A DNA stretch of 64,000 nt from contig CM039210.1 of assembly GCA_008360975.2 (NCBI GenBank), positions 4,776,293-4,840,292 on the forward strand. Reading direction: 5' to 3'. The translations under genes were made by a program, and so were the position numbers. Below the pieces are notes generated by a model that ran no database searches, was not told where the DNA came from, and was given only the letters and a program-made list of their open reading frames with translations. Source of the stretch: Lichenostomus cassidix. Taxonomy: Eukaryota > Chordata > Aves > Passeriformes > Meliphagidae. This document shows, in pieces, positions 21,287 through 32,893 of the stretch (within the stretch, counting starts at the first letter, position 1; the number at the start of each line of letters is the position of its first letter).

Positions 21287-22201
21287 TGTCTTGGTTTGAA
21301 AGAAAGGTGTCTGCTTAGAGAGGTGGAAAACCTCTCTTAGAATAAAGAATGTGACCCCCCCCTTGCCTCCGAATTATTTTAACTTTGGAATCAATGGCTT
21401 TCAGGCAAAGAGATGGGAAAAGGAATCACAGTTCTTTACTAGTATCTATAACGAAGCAAACAAGCAACAACAAGAATAGCAACAACAAACAAAAACCAGA
21501 AACCTGATGACAGATGTCCCTGGGCTGCCAAGCACTTTCCCATTTGGTGTAGTCACAGTCACAACCAGCAGGGGCGCTGTTGAGCTCCCAGCCGGGCAGG
21601 GCAGGTGCGATGAATCCCGCGCAGCTGCAGGTGGTGCTGTGGCACAAGGTCAGGTCGGTCTCACGGGGTTGGTAATGGCGGCCAGGCTGGGCAGCAAGCA
21701 GTGCGCAGCAGAGAGCTCGGAACGACGAGCTGGAGCAGCAGGAATGGCTCACTTGGGTTAGCCAGCAAAGGTGGCAGGAACTCCGCAGTTATGGCAGACG
21801 CCCCAGTGCACTCTGGCAAGCGGGTGCGGGGGCAGCAACTGCCGGACTCCTCCGAAGCTGCTGCAAAAGGCGCAGCCGGACAGGCGCGCGCTACCGGCGG
21901 GGAAAACAGGTTGGGATCCCGCGCCTTTTTTCCAAGCAAGAGCTCACCCAGCCAGAAACAGAAGTCAGTGCACAGTTGGAGTCCCATGGTCACAGCCAGA
22001 AGCAAAGCAGCAGCTTTCCTTCATCTACTCCAGTGTCCCCCAAGCAAGTGAGCTCCCCCCCATGGCCGGAGTGCCTCCTCCCCATACCACACCCAAGCCA
22101 CAGCCTTTGTCTCTTACAAAAGAATTAATGGCCCTGAGCACCTGATCGTTGGTTCCCTAGTAACAGGGATGGAGAAAATTCCACTCCCCCAACCTCCAAC
22201 G
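21287..22201 (+). mobile_element. Solo LTR-k, copy 1
   Basis: 915 bp, TGTCTTGGTTTGAAAG to AACCTCCAACG. It is the reverse complement of the 42964 copy, including GTAACAGGGATGGAGAAAA near the end. Flanks GCTGT (21282-21286) and GCTAT (22202-22206) fit a 5-bp target duplication with one change. Confidence 0.78.
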
Positions 22202-22206
22202 GCTAT

Positions 22207-22768
22207 AATAGGCAAAAGTCCTTCATAAAAATGTTTAAGCCATAAACCATAACATTTCAGTCTCCAACAATTGGTCGTTATGATTTTTTTTTTGCTATAA
22301 ACATTGTTCTTTATGCTAAAAACCTGGAAAAAGCGAACTGTAGGTATTTTGGATTGGTATTCTGTTTTGCACCTGGTATCAACCATCACTGAAGACACTG
22401 ATGTTGCATCTCTTCATCTTAGCTCATGGAAAAAGGGAAGCAAAGCTCATTTAAATTACTTGGCAAATTACTGCTTTTGCTGTTTGGTTTTATACCAGCT
22501 TGCACTCCTATCTATTTAAAAATAAATAAATCCTTTCTTTCCCTGAAGCATTATTCTGCCATCCATTGCAAAAACAAAGCATGCTGGGCTTAGGAAATCA
22601 CAGCACTAAATAATTCTGGCCTTTGACAGAAGTGGTAAGATCTTAGAAATAATACAGAGCTTTTTGAGGTCCAATATTAATGTTCATTTTCTTGAAGGAA
22701 AGGAAAAAACAAAAGACAAAAAACATTTCAAATAGTTTTATTTAACCTGACATGGATTGAAGAATTTG
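22207..22768. other. Unassigned AT-rich spacer
   Basis: AT-rich sequence between two solo LTRs. No gene or repeat recognised. Confidence 0.4.
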
Positions 22769-22774
22769 GGTAGG

Positions 22775-23031
22775 TGTGGCTAGCACAGGCTTTTCCCACG
22801 AGAATTCTTCTTGTGTTTTATAAATAAAGTTTGGATGTTATTGGAACAGTGTCCCAGAACTTGGACGGTGCAGGCCTGGCCAATCAGGCCTAGGGGAAGG
22901 CTTCTGACCGACCAATCTGGGTGACTTTTGAAAACTCTATATATATGATGAAATCAAAACAATAAAGGTCATTCCTTCTTGCCACTGAGAACTGGTGCTT
23001 TCTTTACTCTGCTAGCTGCTCAACAGCGACA
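22775..23031 (+). mobile_element. Solo LTR-j, copy 1
   Basis: 257 bp, TGTGGCTAGCACAGG to GCTCAACAGCGACA, with a TATA-like run TATATATATGATG and AATAAAGG downstream. Perfect 6-bp target duplication GGTAGG (22769-22774 and 23032-23037). Its ends resemble LTR-a and LTR-d, so it belongs to the same broad ERV group. Confidence 0.9.
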
Positions 23032-23076
23032 GGTAGGTTTTCTTACACAGAAGAGTGGGAATGTATTCCCTAAAGC

Positions 23077-23870
23077 TGTCATGGTTTGACCCTGGCCAAA
23101 TGCCAGGCACCTACGACATCTGCTCTCTCCGCCTCTCCCCTGACACAGTTGGGCAGAGGAGAGGGAAAAAGAAAAAAGTTAATACACACACAAAGGACTC
23201 ATGAGTTGAGATAAGGAACTGGGAGGAGATGTACTGAGGGTAAAACTGGTTGAACTTAAAGTTGCAAAGTGATTTATTGCTAACAGAGTCAGAGGAGGGT
23301 AAACGAGAAGTATAATAAAGCTTTCAAAGACACTGTTTCTCTGCTCACCCCCATCCCTCCTCCCCACCAGCAGCACAGGGGGACGGGGTAGGGGGGTTTG
23401 GTCAGTCCATCACCAAGATCTTCTTCCGCTGCTCAGGGAGAGAAGTCCTTTCCTCTACGTTGCTGTGGAGTCCCTCCCAAAGAAGGCAGTCCTCTGCGAA
23501 CTCCTCCAGCATGGGTCCAAATGTCACGAGCAGCAGCCCGCCCAAATCTACTGCAATGTGAGCCTCCTCCCACGGGCAGACAGTCTTCCCAAAACTGCTG
23601 TGGCGTGGGCCCCTTGTCCATGGGGTGCAGACCTCTGAGGCCAGGCTGTTCCATCTCAGGAGCAAGGCCTTTCTCTCCACTGGGACTCCCACTGGATAAC
23701 AGCTTCCTCCAGGCATCAACCTGCTCCAGCATGGGCACCTCCCCACGAGCTGTGAGTGGATCTCTGCATCCCCTGTAGACCCCATGGGCTGCAGGGGTGA
23801 CAACCCACCTCACCATGGTCATCACCATGGCCAGCACAGGATTGTCAGCTCCAGCGCCTGGAGCACCAGA
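23077..23870 (-). mobile_element. LTR-g copy C (partial) adjoining LTR-d
   Basis: It begins TGTCATGGTTTGACCCTGGCC and matches the right-hand half of LTR-g copies A and B: AAACTTAAAGTTGCAAAGTGATTTA, the CCCATGGGCTGCAGGGG region, and AGCTCCAGCGCCTGGAGCACC. It stops where LTR-d starts. Seen from LTR-d on the minus strand, the first bases (TCTGGTGCTCCAGGCGC) look like a primer-binding site, so this could be internal sequence of a non-autonomous element with LTR-d ends. Confidence 0.55.
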
Positions 23871-24674
23871 TGTCACTGTTGAGACAGGCACAGCATTCAC
23901 ATACAGGCACACGCATCGGCTCCAAGCAAAAGAAAGAACATCTTTATTACTACAAGGTCTCTTTTATACTATTTTTCAGCATTCACATTACATGTTCATT
24001 GGTTTTTAACTCACTACATTATAATACCATTAGCTACCTATAACTAGTACACATTCTTGCAAAAATAGCCTCCCTTTTGCAGGTGTACATTCCTTCTTCT
24101 GTTGTTCTTGCTTCTTGATTCCGTTGGCGCTAAGATTCTCACAGGAACAAGCTGATTGTGCTAAGGTCAGTATCTGTAAGTGAATGTCCTAGGTTGCAAT
24201 ATAGATGTATTTTAAGTATTCTATTACCACCAGCTGTGGGCCATTAGCTGTTATCACCTACTAATGACCCACCCCAGATGACAGGCAATGGGCCATCAGG
24301 GACCCACCGCATGACTCATGGACTTATCCCATTGTGGGATGCTCTGCCCAGGAGGGAGGAGCCAGGTGTTCCCACGTGGATATAACCTGGCCTTGGAATT
24401 GCCTGAGCTAGCCCTGTCTACTGGGTTCCCAGAGGACAAGAGCTACTACTGGACCTTCAGCTGGAGACCAGACCTTCACAGGATCACCGCTTGAACTGAA
24501 CTACTTCAGTTGGACTGCTACCACCACCCTAACAGGGTGTCAGGTTGTATCTGACTTTGTTAGTGCTTTTCCTTGTATTATTTCACTTATTTTTACTTTC
24601 AATCCTGACTTGTGATTTCCGTATTGGTTTGTTTTCAAACCAATACAGTGAAACAAGCAAGCTGTCAGTTCCCA
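23871..24674 (-). mobile_element. LTR-d, E6 3' LTR, interrupted by LTR-c
   Basis: The minus strand runs TGTGGGAACTGACAGC to CAACAGTGACA. It has a clear core promoter GTATAAAAGAGACC and AATAAAGATG about 15 bases downstream, the U3-R arrangement. Solo LTR-c splits it; without that insert and duplication it is about 336 bp. A purine-rich tract AAAAAGGGGAAAC precedes it on the right. Confidence 0.82.
24185..24647 (+). mobile_element. Solo LTR-c nested in LTR-d
   Basis: 463 bp, TGTCCTAGGTTGC to AACCAATACA, with perfect 5-bp target duplication GTGAA (24180-24184 and 24648-24652). It lacks one of the internal GGCCATTAGC-type repeats present in the 627-1143 copy. Confidence 0.9.
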
Positions 24675-25017
24675 CAGTTTCCCCTTTTTGTTTTCAACCG
24701 GAAATGCAGCATTTGTGGTCCTCTGCAGGGCCCTTTTGCAGGAAGGATAACAAACAGCAGAAGGGGTAAAATAACAAGGATGACAATCACAATCAGACAT
24801 CCCACTTTCATGAGGTTTTTGACCTGTTTAACAAGTTGCTAATCACCAAACAAAGCATTAAACCAATCAAACTTATTCTCTTCTCTTAATTTGGAAACAA
24901 TTGTATTTCTTTGATATTAGCAAACACTGATCTGGAATGGTCAGAAAGATTCATGCAGCACATGCCATTAAAGTCTTCACAACCATGGTCATATGCTGGC
25001 AGCATATGTAAACTCTC
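24675..25017 (-). other. E6 polypurine tract and 3' noncoding part
   Basis: The tract AAAAAGGGGAAAC occupies about 24675-24688 on the minus strand. The rest, up to LTR-h, has a short hydrophobic frame but no env motif. Confidence 0.5.
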
Positions 25018-25405
25018 TGCAGCAGTGTAAACTCGGCAGCCCGCTGCTGGGGAGGGCTGCCCAGGAGCTTAAACACGCAGAGAGGGCTCTCCGTGGCCAC
25101 GGGCTGTGAGGCTATCTCAGACGCGGTCCTCGTAGATGTGTCACAGGTTTAGAAAGGCAGCTGTTTCATTCCAGATTTCCATGGTGATTTTATTTAGGAT
25201 AATGGGGGAAGGGATTGGGGAACTGTGGAGGGGGGAGGGGAGATGGGGAAGGATATGGGTTGCATCAAGGCCAGAATGAAAGAGAGCTCGTTCCGTGTCC
25301 TGCCGGGGCTTTTATCCCTGGGGCTGGGAGGTGGTCCTGACTCACATCATCCAGTCAGGAGGGGTCAAAGGGGCGGGGTCAGGGGAGGGAAAACGCATTA
25401 CAACA
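25018..25405 (-). mobile_element. LTR-h, copy 1, nested in E6 3' region
   Basis: It matches 31848-32245: TGCAGCAGTG start, GACGCGGTCCT, AGGTTTAGAAAGGCAGCTGTTT, TTTTATCCCTGGGGCTGGGAGGTGG and TTACAACA end. AATAAAA lies on the minus strand. The flanks do not show a target duplication here. Confidence 0.75.
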
Positions 25406-25655
25406 AACGGCTGCCCGATTTTGCAAGGTGACGCTTCTAATAAAATTAACATTAGTTAACAATCCTAACAAAGCAAGTGAAATTGCATTAGTCTATTTAG
25501 CAAGCCAACAACCTAACTTATTTAACAATTCTAATGTTTTTCCAACCACTGCTCCTGGGGTTAAAACTAAAACTGAAACTAAAACACCCTTTTCTAAATT
25601 CAAGAACTCAAGCGCGTCATTGCATTCTCTTGCAAAAGAATGCAAGGACCGTTTG

Positions 25656-26744
25656 TCACTCCACACCGCTATCATCTTCTGAAGTTTGCTTGTTGGTCTC
25701 CTGACGCACGCACCTTGCAGATATCCACCGCACACCAGTATCTGTGGAAACACAACCATACCCGCGCCCCCAAGGGACAAGGTCCCACGGGCCTTCCCAC
25801 TTGTTAGTGATTAGATCTCGCACCCATACTTTCACTCCAGATAGGTGTGTTTTGCCTGTAGACTGCAATGAGAAAAAATTATTCAAAAGAACAGGATTAT
25901 TGGAATTTAATGACACTGTAAGATGATTGATTGTGTATAAAGTTTTTGCCAGCCGGCTTTGTGGGGTTTCTCCACTCATTCCCCCTTTTTGTTTTTCTAA
26001 AATACATTTCAAAGAACCATGAGCACATTCAATAATAGCTTGACCTGTGGGAGAATGGGGAATACCAAATTTGTGCATCACACCCCACAGTTGTAAAAAC
26101 TGACGCATCTTCTGAGAGACGTAGGCGGAGCTGTTGTCAGTTTTCACAGAGGAAGGTACGCCTAAAACAGTAAAGGCCAGTTGCCAATGGGCAATAGCAT
26201 CATGACTCTTTTCTCCTGTATGTGTGGATGCCCACATGGCAGAGGAGAAGGTATCAATAGAAACATGCACGTATTTGAGATGGCCCAACTCAGCAACATG
26301 GATGACATCCATCTGTCAAATTTTCAAGGCTTGTAGGCCTCTGGGGTTGATGCCTGCCAGTAGAGGTGTGGCAAACCCCTGACAATCAGAGCAAGAATTA
26401 ACAATATCACAAGCCTCAGTGGGAATTAGCAGAAATTGCTTTTGTAAAGAACACAAACTCTGGAGGAAAAAGTCCTGTGAGGCTTTAGCTTGTGCTGATT
26501 TATCAGGTTGAGGTGCCATCCATGCAGGGTTGGCTAACTTATGAGCTCTGGCATTACCTTCCACTATAAATCCTGGCAAATTGGTGTGGCTTCTTATGTG
26601 TAAGATGTAATAGGGATGGGTGCGGTTCTGAAGTGCGCACCATAGGGTCTTCAACAGTGAAAACAGGGCAGCATTATTAACTTCCTTCAAAAGTGAGCAA
26701 TTCAGGTTTTGAGTAATGTCTGCAACAAGCAGAGTCAGTGACAA
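25656..26744 (-). pseudogene. E6 pol: integrase
   Basis: Two frames (26316-26744, 25656-26312) separated by a stop. The zinc-binding part has FFLQSLCSLQKQ and NSCSDCQG, so a His of the HHCC set is replaced. The core has Asp in MDVIHV, Asp in VKTDNSSAYV (usual DNG changed to DNS) and Glu in AIIECAHGSLK. The C-terminal part has KVWVRDLITNKWEGPWDLV. Close in layout to E3 integrase at 3004-4000. Confidence 0.8.
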
Positions 26745-27460
26745 GATTCAATGGTATAGAAGAAAAGCACTGGAATGTAATGGCCACAGCTTAGTTCAAC
26801 AAGCTGGGTAGAGCCTGACTGGTGACCTTCCAGCACCTGCCACCTAGACTCATCCCTCCAGGTGACAATGGCTTTTCCCATCTTCCCTGTTCCATCAGTA
26901 AAGACAATGAGTCCTTTCAATGGCACATAGCTGCTCTTCGGCCATAAAGTGGTTGATTTTGCCATTTGCAACAATTTGTGGCTGGGCAGATGGTAAGCAA
27001 TCTGCCCTAAAAAATTTTGCAATGCACTCTGTAAAGGAGCATTGTTTGCCAAAGACCATTCAAAATACTCTTGTTGAACAGGAAGCATGATCTTTACAGG
27101 ATCTTTGGCCATCAATTGTAGGCATCTTTGCTGACATTTGATAATCAGTTGGGTAATTAGTTCAAACAGCATAGGTGCTGTTTTTGTAGGTCGATGAGGT
27201 AAAAAGACCCATTCTAAAACGTGCAAGGGATCAGACAACTGGTCATTCCATTGTCCAATGATGTCTGTAGGATTGAAATCTGGGGTGACAAGAAACACTA
27301 TATCAATGGTTAGGTCTACCTGGTAGACTTGACGGTTTGAGATAGCTTGCTGCACTTCTTCCAGTGCTCGTTCTGCTTCAGGTGTTAATTTTCTTGGTGA
27401 GTTTAAGTCTGGATCCCCTTTAAGGATATTAAACAATGGGGATAATTGTGCTGTGGTCAA
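26735..27460 (-). pseudogene. E6 pol: RT connection and RNase H
   Basis: The frame carries the connection (IAYHLPSHKLLQMAK) and RNase H start IVFTDGTGKMGKAIV with Glu kept in TQLVELSCG, unlike the Lys in E3. It then shifts frame, so the third Asp lies in the next frame (SLTLLVADITQNL region, 26700). Confidence 0.78.
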
Positions 27461-27472
27461 CCCTAGATAGGG

Positions 27473-28320
27473 TCATAGCCAATTTATATTACCCAAAAGT
27501 ATTTGTGCATCATTCAAGGTACGAATTGATTTTTTTGATTGAACATTTTGTGGCTGTATCATTCGTTCAAGTATTTTCACTCCCAAATATCTCCAAGGGG
27601 GTTGCTGTTGTACTTTTTCTGGAGCTATCTGCAAACCATAATTTTGTAGCGCTTGAATCAAATGTGGTTAGATTTGTAACAAATCCTATTTTGAGGGAGT
27701 TGCTACCAGTATATCATCCATATAATGAAAGCAATAGACTCCAGGGAATTGTTCCCTGACTGTTGACAAGGCTTGTGCAACATACCATTGACAAATGGTT
27801 GGGCTATTTTTCATACCCTGTAGCAGCACTTTCCATTGATATAGTTTCAGGGGTTCAGCATGATTAACAGATGGTACCGTAAATGCAAATTTTGGAATAT
27901 CTTTTGGATGCAGCGGAATGGTAAATAAACAATCTTTCAAATCAACAATCAATATGTCCCATCCAACAGGTATCATTGTGGGGGATGGTATTCCAGGCTG
28001 CAAAGTACTCATGCTCTCTATCACCACATGAATTCAGCACCAATCATGGAGCAGCCTCCATTTCCCTGATTTCTTTCTGATCACAAACACAGGTGTATTC
28101 CAGGGACTTGTAGATGGTTCAATGTGTCCCAGTTGCAATTGCTCTTGATCCAATTTGTGAAGGGCGACTAATTTTTCATCTGTCAGGGGCCACTGGTTTT
28201 CCCATATAGGTTGTTCTGTGAGCCACTGTAAAGGCAGCGTAGGGTACTTTGTGCCCCTCTGCACAGTGGCCCCCATTAAAAGTCCATCCCCACTTTCACC
28301 CCCCAAGCTGCCAGGACATC
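27473..28320 (-). pseudogene. E6 pol: reverse transcriptase
   Basis: Segments: [53 protein letters not shown], and [13 protein letters not shown] with the catalytic YMDD intact, then a TAG after the active-site strand (about 27670) and the thumb to 27473. A stop (TGC-TGA) near 28034 separates fingers from palm. Confidence 0.82.
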
Positions 28321-28696
28321 TCATCCCCACAGATTGAGAGATGCCATAGCGACGTAGGGATGGATGGTGGTCATTTGTCCCTCTGGGTTTTTGATTAATA
28401 CAGGTTTGGTACTCAAGGAGCTTTGTGTGGTGCCCCCAAGGCCAGCAATGGCAGATCCCACTGGCATTGTGGGCCACGAGGGTGGCCACAGAGTAGTCAA
28501 TATGATGGTAACATTGGCCCCCATATCTATGAGTCCTGTGATTTTTATACATGATGGAGTCACACCTTGCATAGTCAAAGTACAAACCATTTGTGGTCTC
28601 TGGTCCAATATGTCTTGAGTCCAATACACCTGAGGTGGTCCTGTCGATCCGAAGCCTTGATCCCCTCATAGTCTGGAATCTGCTTTTGGGACACAA
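28321..28696 (-). pseudogene. E6 protease
   Basis: The active-site loop reads [12 protein letters not shown] (about 28540-28505), with Thr of the D-T-G replaced by Met. The flap-like [13 protein letters not shown] follows. Two overlapping frames cover the region, indicating a frameshift. Likely inactive. Confidence 0.72.
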
Positions 28697-29016
28697 GACT
28701 TAAAAGGAAGAAGGTTAGCAATACGAGTCTGAGAAGGTATAGTAACAGGATGGGTGGTTGTGGACACCATAGCATGTATTTGTCCCATGTAATCAGCGTC
28801 CACAACCCCTGGGTGTACAAAAATACCTTGCAGTGTTGCACTTGATCTCCCTATCAGTAAAGCACTTAGTCCTCGTCCTATGGGTCCTTGTGCCTGTAGG
28901 GGGACTTTATGTACCTTCAATGAGTTTAAACTTACAGTGCTAGTGGTGGAAACATCCATGCCAGCTGATCCTCTTGTTCTCCCAAGGAGTTGGTCACATA
29001 AACTTGTACTGGGCAT
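28666..29016 (-). pseudogene. E6 dUTPase
   Basis: The frame has RGSAGMDV (motif 1), PIGRGLSALLIGRSS (motif 2), HPGVVDADYMGQIHAMVS (motif 3) and IANLLPF (motif 4), in the order seen in retroviral dUTPases that lower dUTP during reverse transcription. It is the best preserved domain of E6 and clearly better than the E3 copy. Confidence 0.8.
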
Positions 29017-29475
29017 GTCCCCTGGGGAAGTACTTGTGTCTGTGCGCGCTTCCCTTTTGCGCTCTTCTTCCAGTTTCCCTGCTGCTTGAGAGGATGCCCA
29101 TTCACATGGAGTTTAGATTTACAATGCTTTGCATAATGTCCTGGCTTTCCGCATCTCTTACAATGTGGCACACCATCTGAGTGATTTCTGTAGGGACAAG
29201 CAGCTTTCACGTGACCTTGTCATCCACAGCCATGACACTGACGTGTTATTGTGACTGCAGCTGCAAGGTCATCTGCTAAACATGGCCATTTTGTAGGAGG
29301 TGGTTCTCACTTTGGCACAAGCATTTATCATCTCATCAAAAGTAAGGTTTTCTTTTGATAAGAGATCTATGACTTTTCTACAGTCATCATTTGCATTGTC
29401 TCTTGCCAATTGCAATATCAATTGACTCTTTGTATGGAAATTGTAATCTGTTTCTCCATTGCATCTTGCAGGCAT
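28932..29475 (-). pseudogene. E6 capsid end and nucleocapsid
   Basis: Two CCHC knuckles are visible: the first at about 29240-29200 (CHGCG, stop, QGHVKAAC) and the second CKRCGKPGHYAKHC. Upstream, ILQLARDNANDDCRKVIDLL is the capsid C-terminal part. The stop within the first knuckle breaks the frame. Confidence 0.75.
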
Positions 29476-30491
29476 TCAACAAACTGCATATATGGCTCTT
29501 GGGGCCTTTGCTTTATAGTTGCATATCGCTGTGTAGGTGTTGGCATGTGTGCAACTTTCAAAAGAGCCTGCATACTTGTATCTCGAGACTGGACTAAAAC
29601 AAGAGGATGCAGACGAGCCTGCAGCTATGGATTATCAACAGGAAGTAGTCTCATCAGCTGAGCCACGCTTGCTCCAAAGCAAGGGTCATCTTGTGACAGC
29701 TCAAGGTTAGCCAGAGACCTCTGTTCAGCAAGGTCCCACCAAGCAGACTCAAACATCATATATTGAACTGGAGAGCAGAGCAATTTTGCTATCTGCTTCA
29801 TATCAAAGGGAGTCAGTTCCTCTGCAGCTAAAAAGGCAAGCATCTTTGCAACGGCTGGTGATCCCAGGCCGTGTTTTGCAGACAGCTGACGTCTGAGAGC
29901 ACTTGCCAGTTAAAGGAAGCATACTGATCGGGCGCTTGACCACTGCCTCTAATCACAGGAAATGCACTGATCGTCCCCTCAGAACTCACTTGAGTATTCA
30001 TAATGGGAGATTACGTGGGCCCAGAAATACGTTCTGCCATTTCAAAATCTCCATTAGCAACTGTCAGTGTTTTCATGTTTTTCCAAAAACTAATTGGGTC
30101 ATAAGCAGACAGTTACCAAGATGGGTTGTATGGTAAACATGTGTTTCGGAGGATCAGCAGGTGGGCGGCAGGCGGGGTCTCCCATGCTTGGCTCTAGCAA
30201 GTCTATGAGGGGTGGTTGGGAATCTCCAAGCCGTGTTGATGGTATTGGCACGGTGGGTGGCAGCTGAGAAGCCGCAGGGCTGGTATACGCCTGTGGGGGC
30301 AGCGCGCTTGGTGGGCTGGTGTGTGCCAGTGCTCAGTGGGGTGGGAGTGGGGGGGGGCCGCTCGGCACCCGCGCAGATGGAAGTAACAGCGGTGGCGCCT
30401 GCGTTGATGGTACAGGCAAGTCCATTACTTTGGGAGCAGGGGGGGCCATAGGCATGGGCTCATCTTCGTCATCACTCCACCCATCCGCAGG
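29476..30491 (-). pseudogene. E6 gag: capsid N-terminus and proline-rich spacer
   Basis: 29625-29843 encodes ELTPFDMKQIAKLLCSPVQY, the capsid N-terminal signature also seen in E3. Further upstream, a Pro/acidic stretch (DGWSDDEDEPMPMAPPAP) resembles a late-domain-bearing spacer. The matrix is missing because E7 abuts at 30492. Confidence 0.65.
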
Positions 30492-30578
30492 TGAGAAAGG
30501 GGTGGTCAATAGGTAACTCAAGTTAACTACTGGGAGAAAAATATGTGAATTCTAAAACCTAGAAAAAAAGGATTCCCT
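30492..30578 (+). mobile_element. E7 5' LTR remnant (LTR-e)
   Basis: It starts TGAGAAAGGGGTGGTCAATAG and matches the first 87 bp of the 3' LTR (46609 on). It then jumps at GGATTCCCTT to leader sequence GGGACCCTAACTCTGC. The rest of the LTR and the primer site are deleted. Confidence 0.75.
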
Positions 30579-31357
30579 TGGGACCCTAACTCTGCTTGGC
30601 TGCCAGATCCAGAGGTAAGCATACCTCCCAGTCGCCACCCTGAATTTTCAGGGGGAGCTCAGCTGTCCTTTGGCTCACGGCAGGGGTAGACCAAGGACCA
30701 TCTGCACCAAATTAAGGTATTTGCTAATTTTTAAAAAAAACCCAAAAATGCCTACAGGTCTGGGATACAAGTCCCAGAGGGTTGGTTGAGACTAGGTGTC
30801 CCAAAATTAGTCCCGGGCAAGGGGTTGGACCCCCAGGGTTGGACCCCGCTGTACTGCATCATCGTACTGCTACCTTTGTTCTGTCTGTCGTTATTTTGTT
30901 ACTGTGTGAGTGTGAACAAATGAGACATGTTTAGGACATGAAGTGACAGTGGAGCTCTAGCTGCGGTTCCGTTATCTGGTGACAGAAACGGCCAGAGAAA
31001 AGCAAAGTGACTGGCGAAGAGTGACTGAGTATAAATCATATATAAACCATTGGTTTGGAGTATCCGGAGGGGGGCAGATTGTAATATTGGAGGGGAAAGG
31101 TTTTAGTTACTGAATCGAGAACACCCATACCCCAAACACCTTTCTAATGTAGCTCCATTTGATTTTTCCTTTGAAATCCTTTGTTTAGTGTATAGAAATT
31201 GGACTTTGCGTGCTTGTAACTGAAGGTATAGAGAGTAGCGCAACTTTGTGGCTGGTTCTCCAGATCTGGGGGGGGGTTTTGAGAGGAAAAGTCAGAGGAG
31301 ACCTGTAGGAAGGTTTGCGTGGAAGAAAGAAGAGAGGGAGAACAGACAAAGGAGGCA
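30579..31357 (+). other. E7 long 5' leader
   Basis: About 780 bp colinear with the E8 leader (37013-37740): ATTTTCAGGGGGAGCTCAGC, CACCAAATTAAGGTATTTGC, GACAGAAACGGCCAGAGAAAAG. It holds GGGTTGGACCCC inverted repeats. No ORF. Such leaders usually contain packaging signals; that role is an inference. Confidence 0.6.
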
Positions 31358-31847
31358 ATGGGATCATCAGAAAGCAAGGAAATACCCTGGAAAAGTGCAT
31401 TGGGATGTGTGTTAGCACATTGAAAATAACTAGGAGGAATCCCCAGAGGGACTATGAAAAAGAGCACCCTAATTAAATACTGTAACCAGTGGTGGCCACT
31501 GTACAAATTAGATGATGGTGAAAAGTAGCCAGAAAATGGGACTTTAAACTATAACACCCTACTACAATTAATGTTATTTTTAAGGAGGAAAAACAAATGG
31601 GATGAGACCTCTTATGTGGATTACTTTTTCACTTTAAGACGTAAACCAGAATGACAGAAACAGTGTGGCATTAATTTGGCACCACAAGACTCAATGGTCC
31701 TTCTTTTAGAAAAGGAGGCGAAAGGGAAAATCCGCATGATAAGGTGCTGCTCTTCATGCAGTATAGGGCAAAGGTGTTTAAAGCTCAAAGCTGAGGGAGA
31801 CCAGGATCCCTTAGAAACCCAGGAGTTGATGAATTACAGTGGTGACA

Positions 31848-32245
31848 TGCAGCAGTGCAGAACCTGAAATGCAGCTCTCCCCTGCTGCGGGGGGAGGGCT
31901 GCCCCAGTACCGGAACACGCAGGATGGTCATTCCATGGCCACGAGCTGTGGGGCTGGTCAGACGCGGTCCTTGTAGAAGCGTCGCAGGTTTAGAAAGGCA
32001 GCTGTTTGGTTCCTGGTCTCCATGGTGTTTTTATTGTGGAAAACAGGGGAGGAGTGGGGAGACTGAGGAGGGGGAAGGGAAGAAAAGGGAGGGTACAGGT
32101 TCCATACGAGCCCAGAACCAAAGAGGCCCGTTCCGGATCTTGCTAGGGCTTTTATCTCTAGGGATGGGAGGTGGTCCTGACTCACATCCAGTCAGAAGGG
32201 GTCAGGGGGGCGGAGTCAGGGACAGGAAGGACACACGTTACAACA
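31848..32245 (-). mobile_element. Solo LTR-h, copy 2, nested in E7 gag
   Basis: 398 bp, TGCAGCAGTG to TTACAACA, with perfect 6-bp target duplication GTGACA (31842-31847, 32246-32251). Minus orientation is suggested by AATAAA on that strand. Confidence 0.88.
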
Positions 32246-32893
32246 GTGACACCCTAACATCAGGGACAGCATCCCGCAGGTCCTCAACATCCCTGGAGGA
32301 TAATGAGGACGAAGAAACAAGTGAAGCTAGCTCAGGAATATCATCCAGAACTAGGAGCAAGACCCCAGAAGAAAAGAATCTTAGAGCACTGCTCAGACAA
32401 GTGGTAGGGCCAGATGGAGGAATAACAAAAGTTAAAACACCATTTACAGCTTTGGATTTGGATACCTGGAGGGAGGCAGCCAGACTGTATAGAGAAGACC
32501 CTGAAAAGGTAGCAAAGAGGTTTGAATTAATTGTTAGAAATCAAGATATTGATTGGGAGGACATACATTTAATGCTATCAGAATTAACTGAAACAGAAAA
32601 GGCAGCAGAATTATCCGCAGCAAGAACACGTGCAGGGACAGATAGCTACTGGAATATTACATGGGAATGTAGATAACATTTTTCCTATTTCAAATCCACA
32701 GTGGTAAGCTAACGATATGCAAATGTATCCATTTCTGGTTAGATACAGGAAATTGGTACACTGGGGACTGCTAAATGCTATTTCTAAAACAATTAATTGG
32801 TCCTTATTATTCAATATTCACCAGGAAATCACTGAGTCCCCAGGCTCATTTATAGAAAGGCTAAGAGATAATATGGGGAAACACACTACACTG

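Larger units (their letters stand above)
23871..30491 (-). mobile_element. Provirus E6, env-less, ERVK-like
   Basis: From right to left: gag, dUTPase, protease, RT, RNase H, integrase, polypurine tract, and LTR-d (23871-24674). The same gene order and motifs as E3, but clearly diverged. The 5' end, including the 5' LTR and matrix, is missing: at 30491/30492 it abuts provirus E7. Two solo LTRs (c and h) are nested in its 3' part. All frames are broken. Confidence 0.8.
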
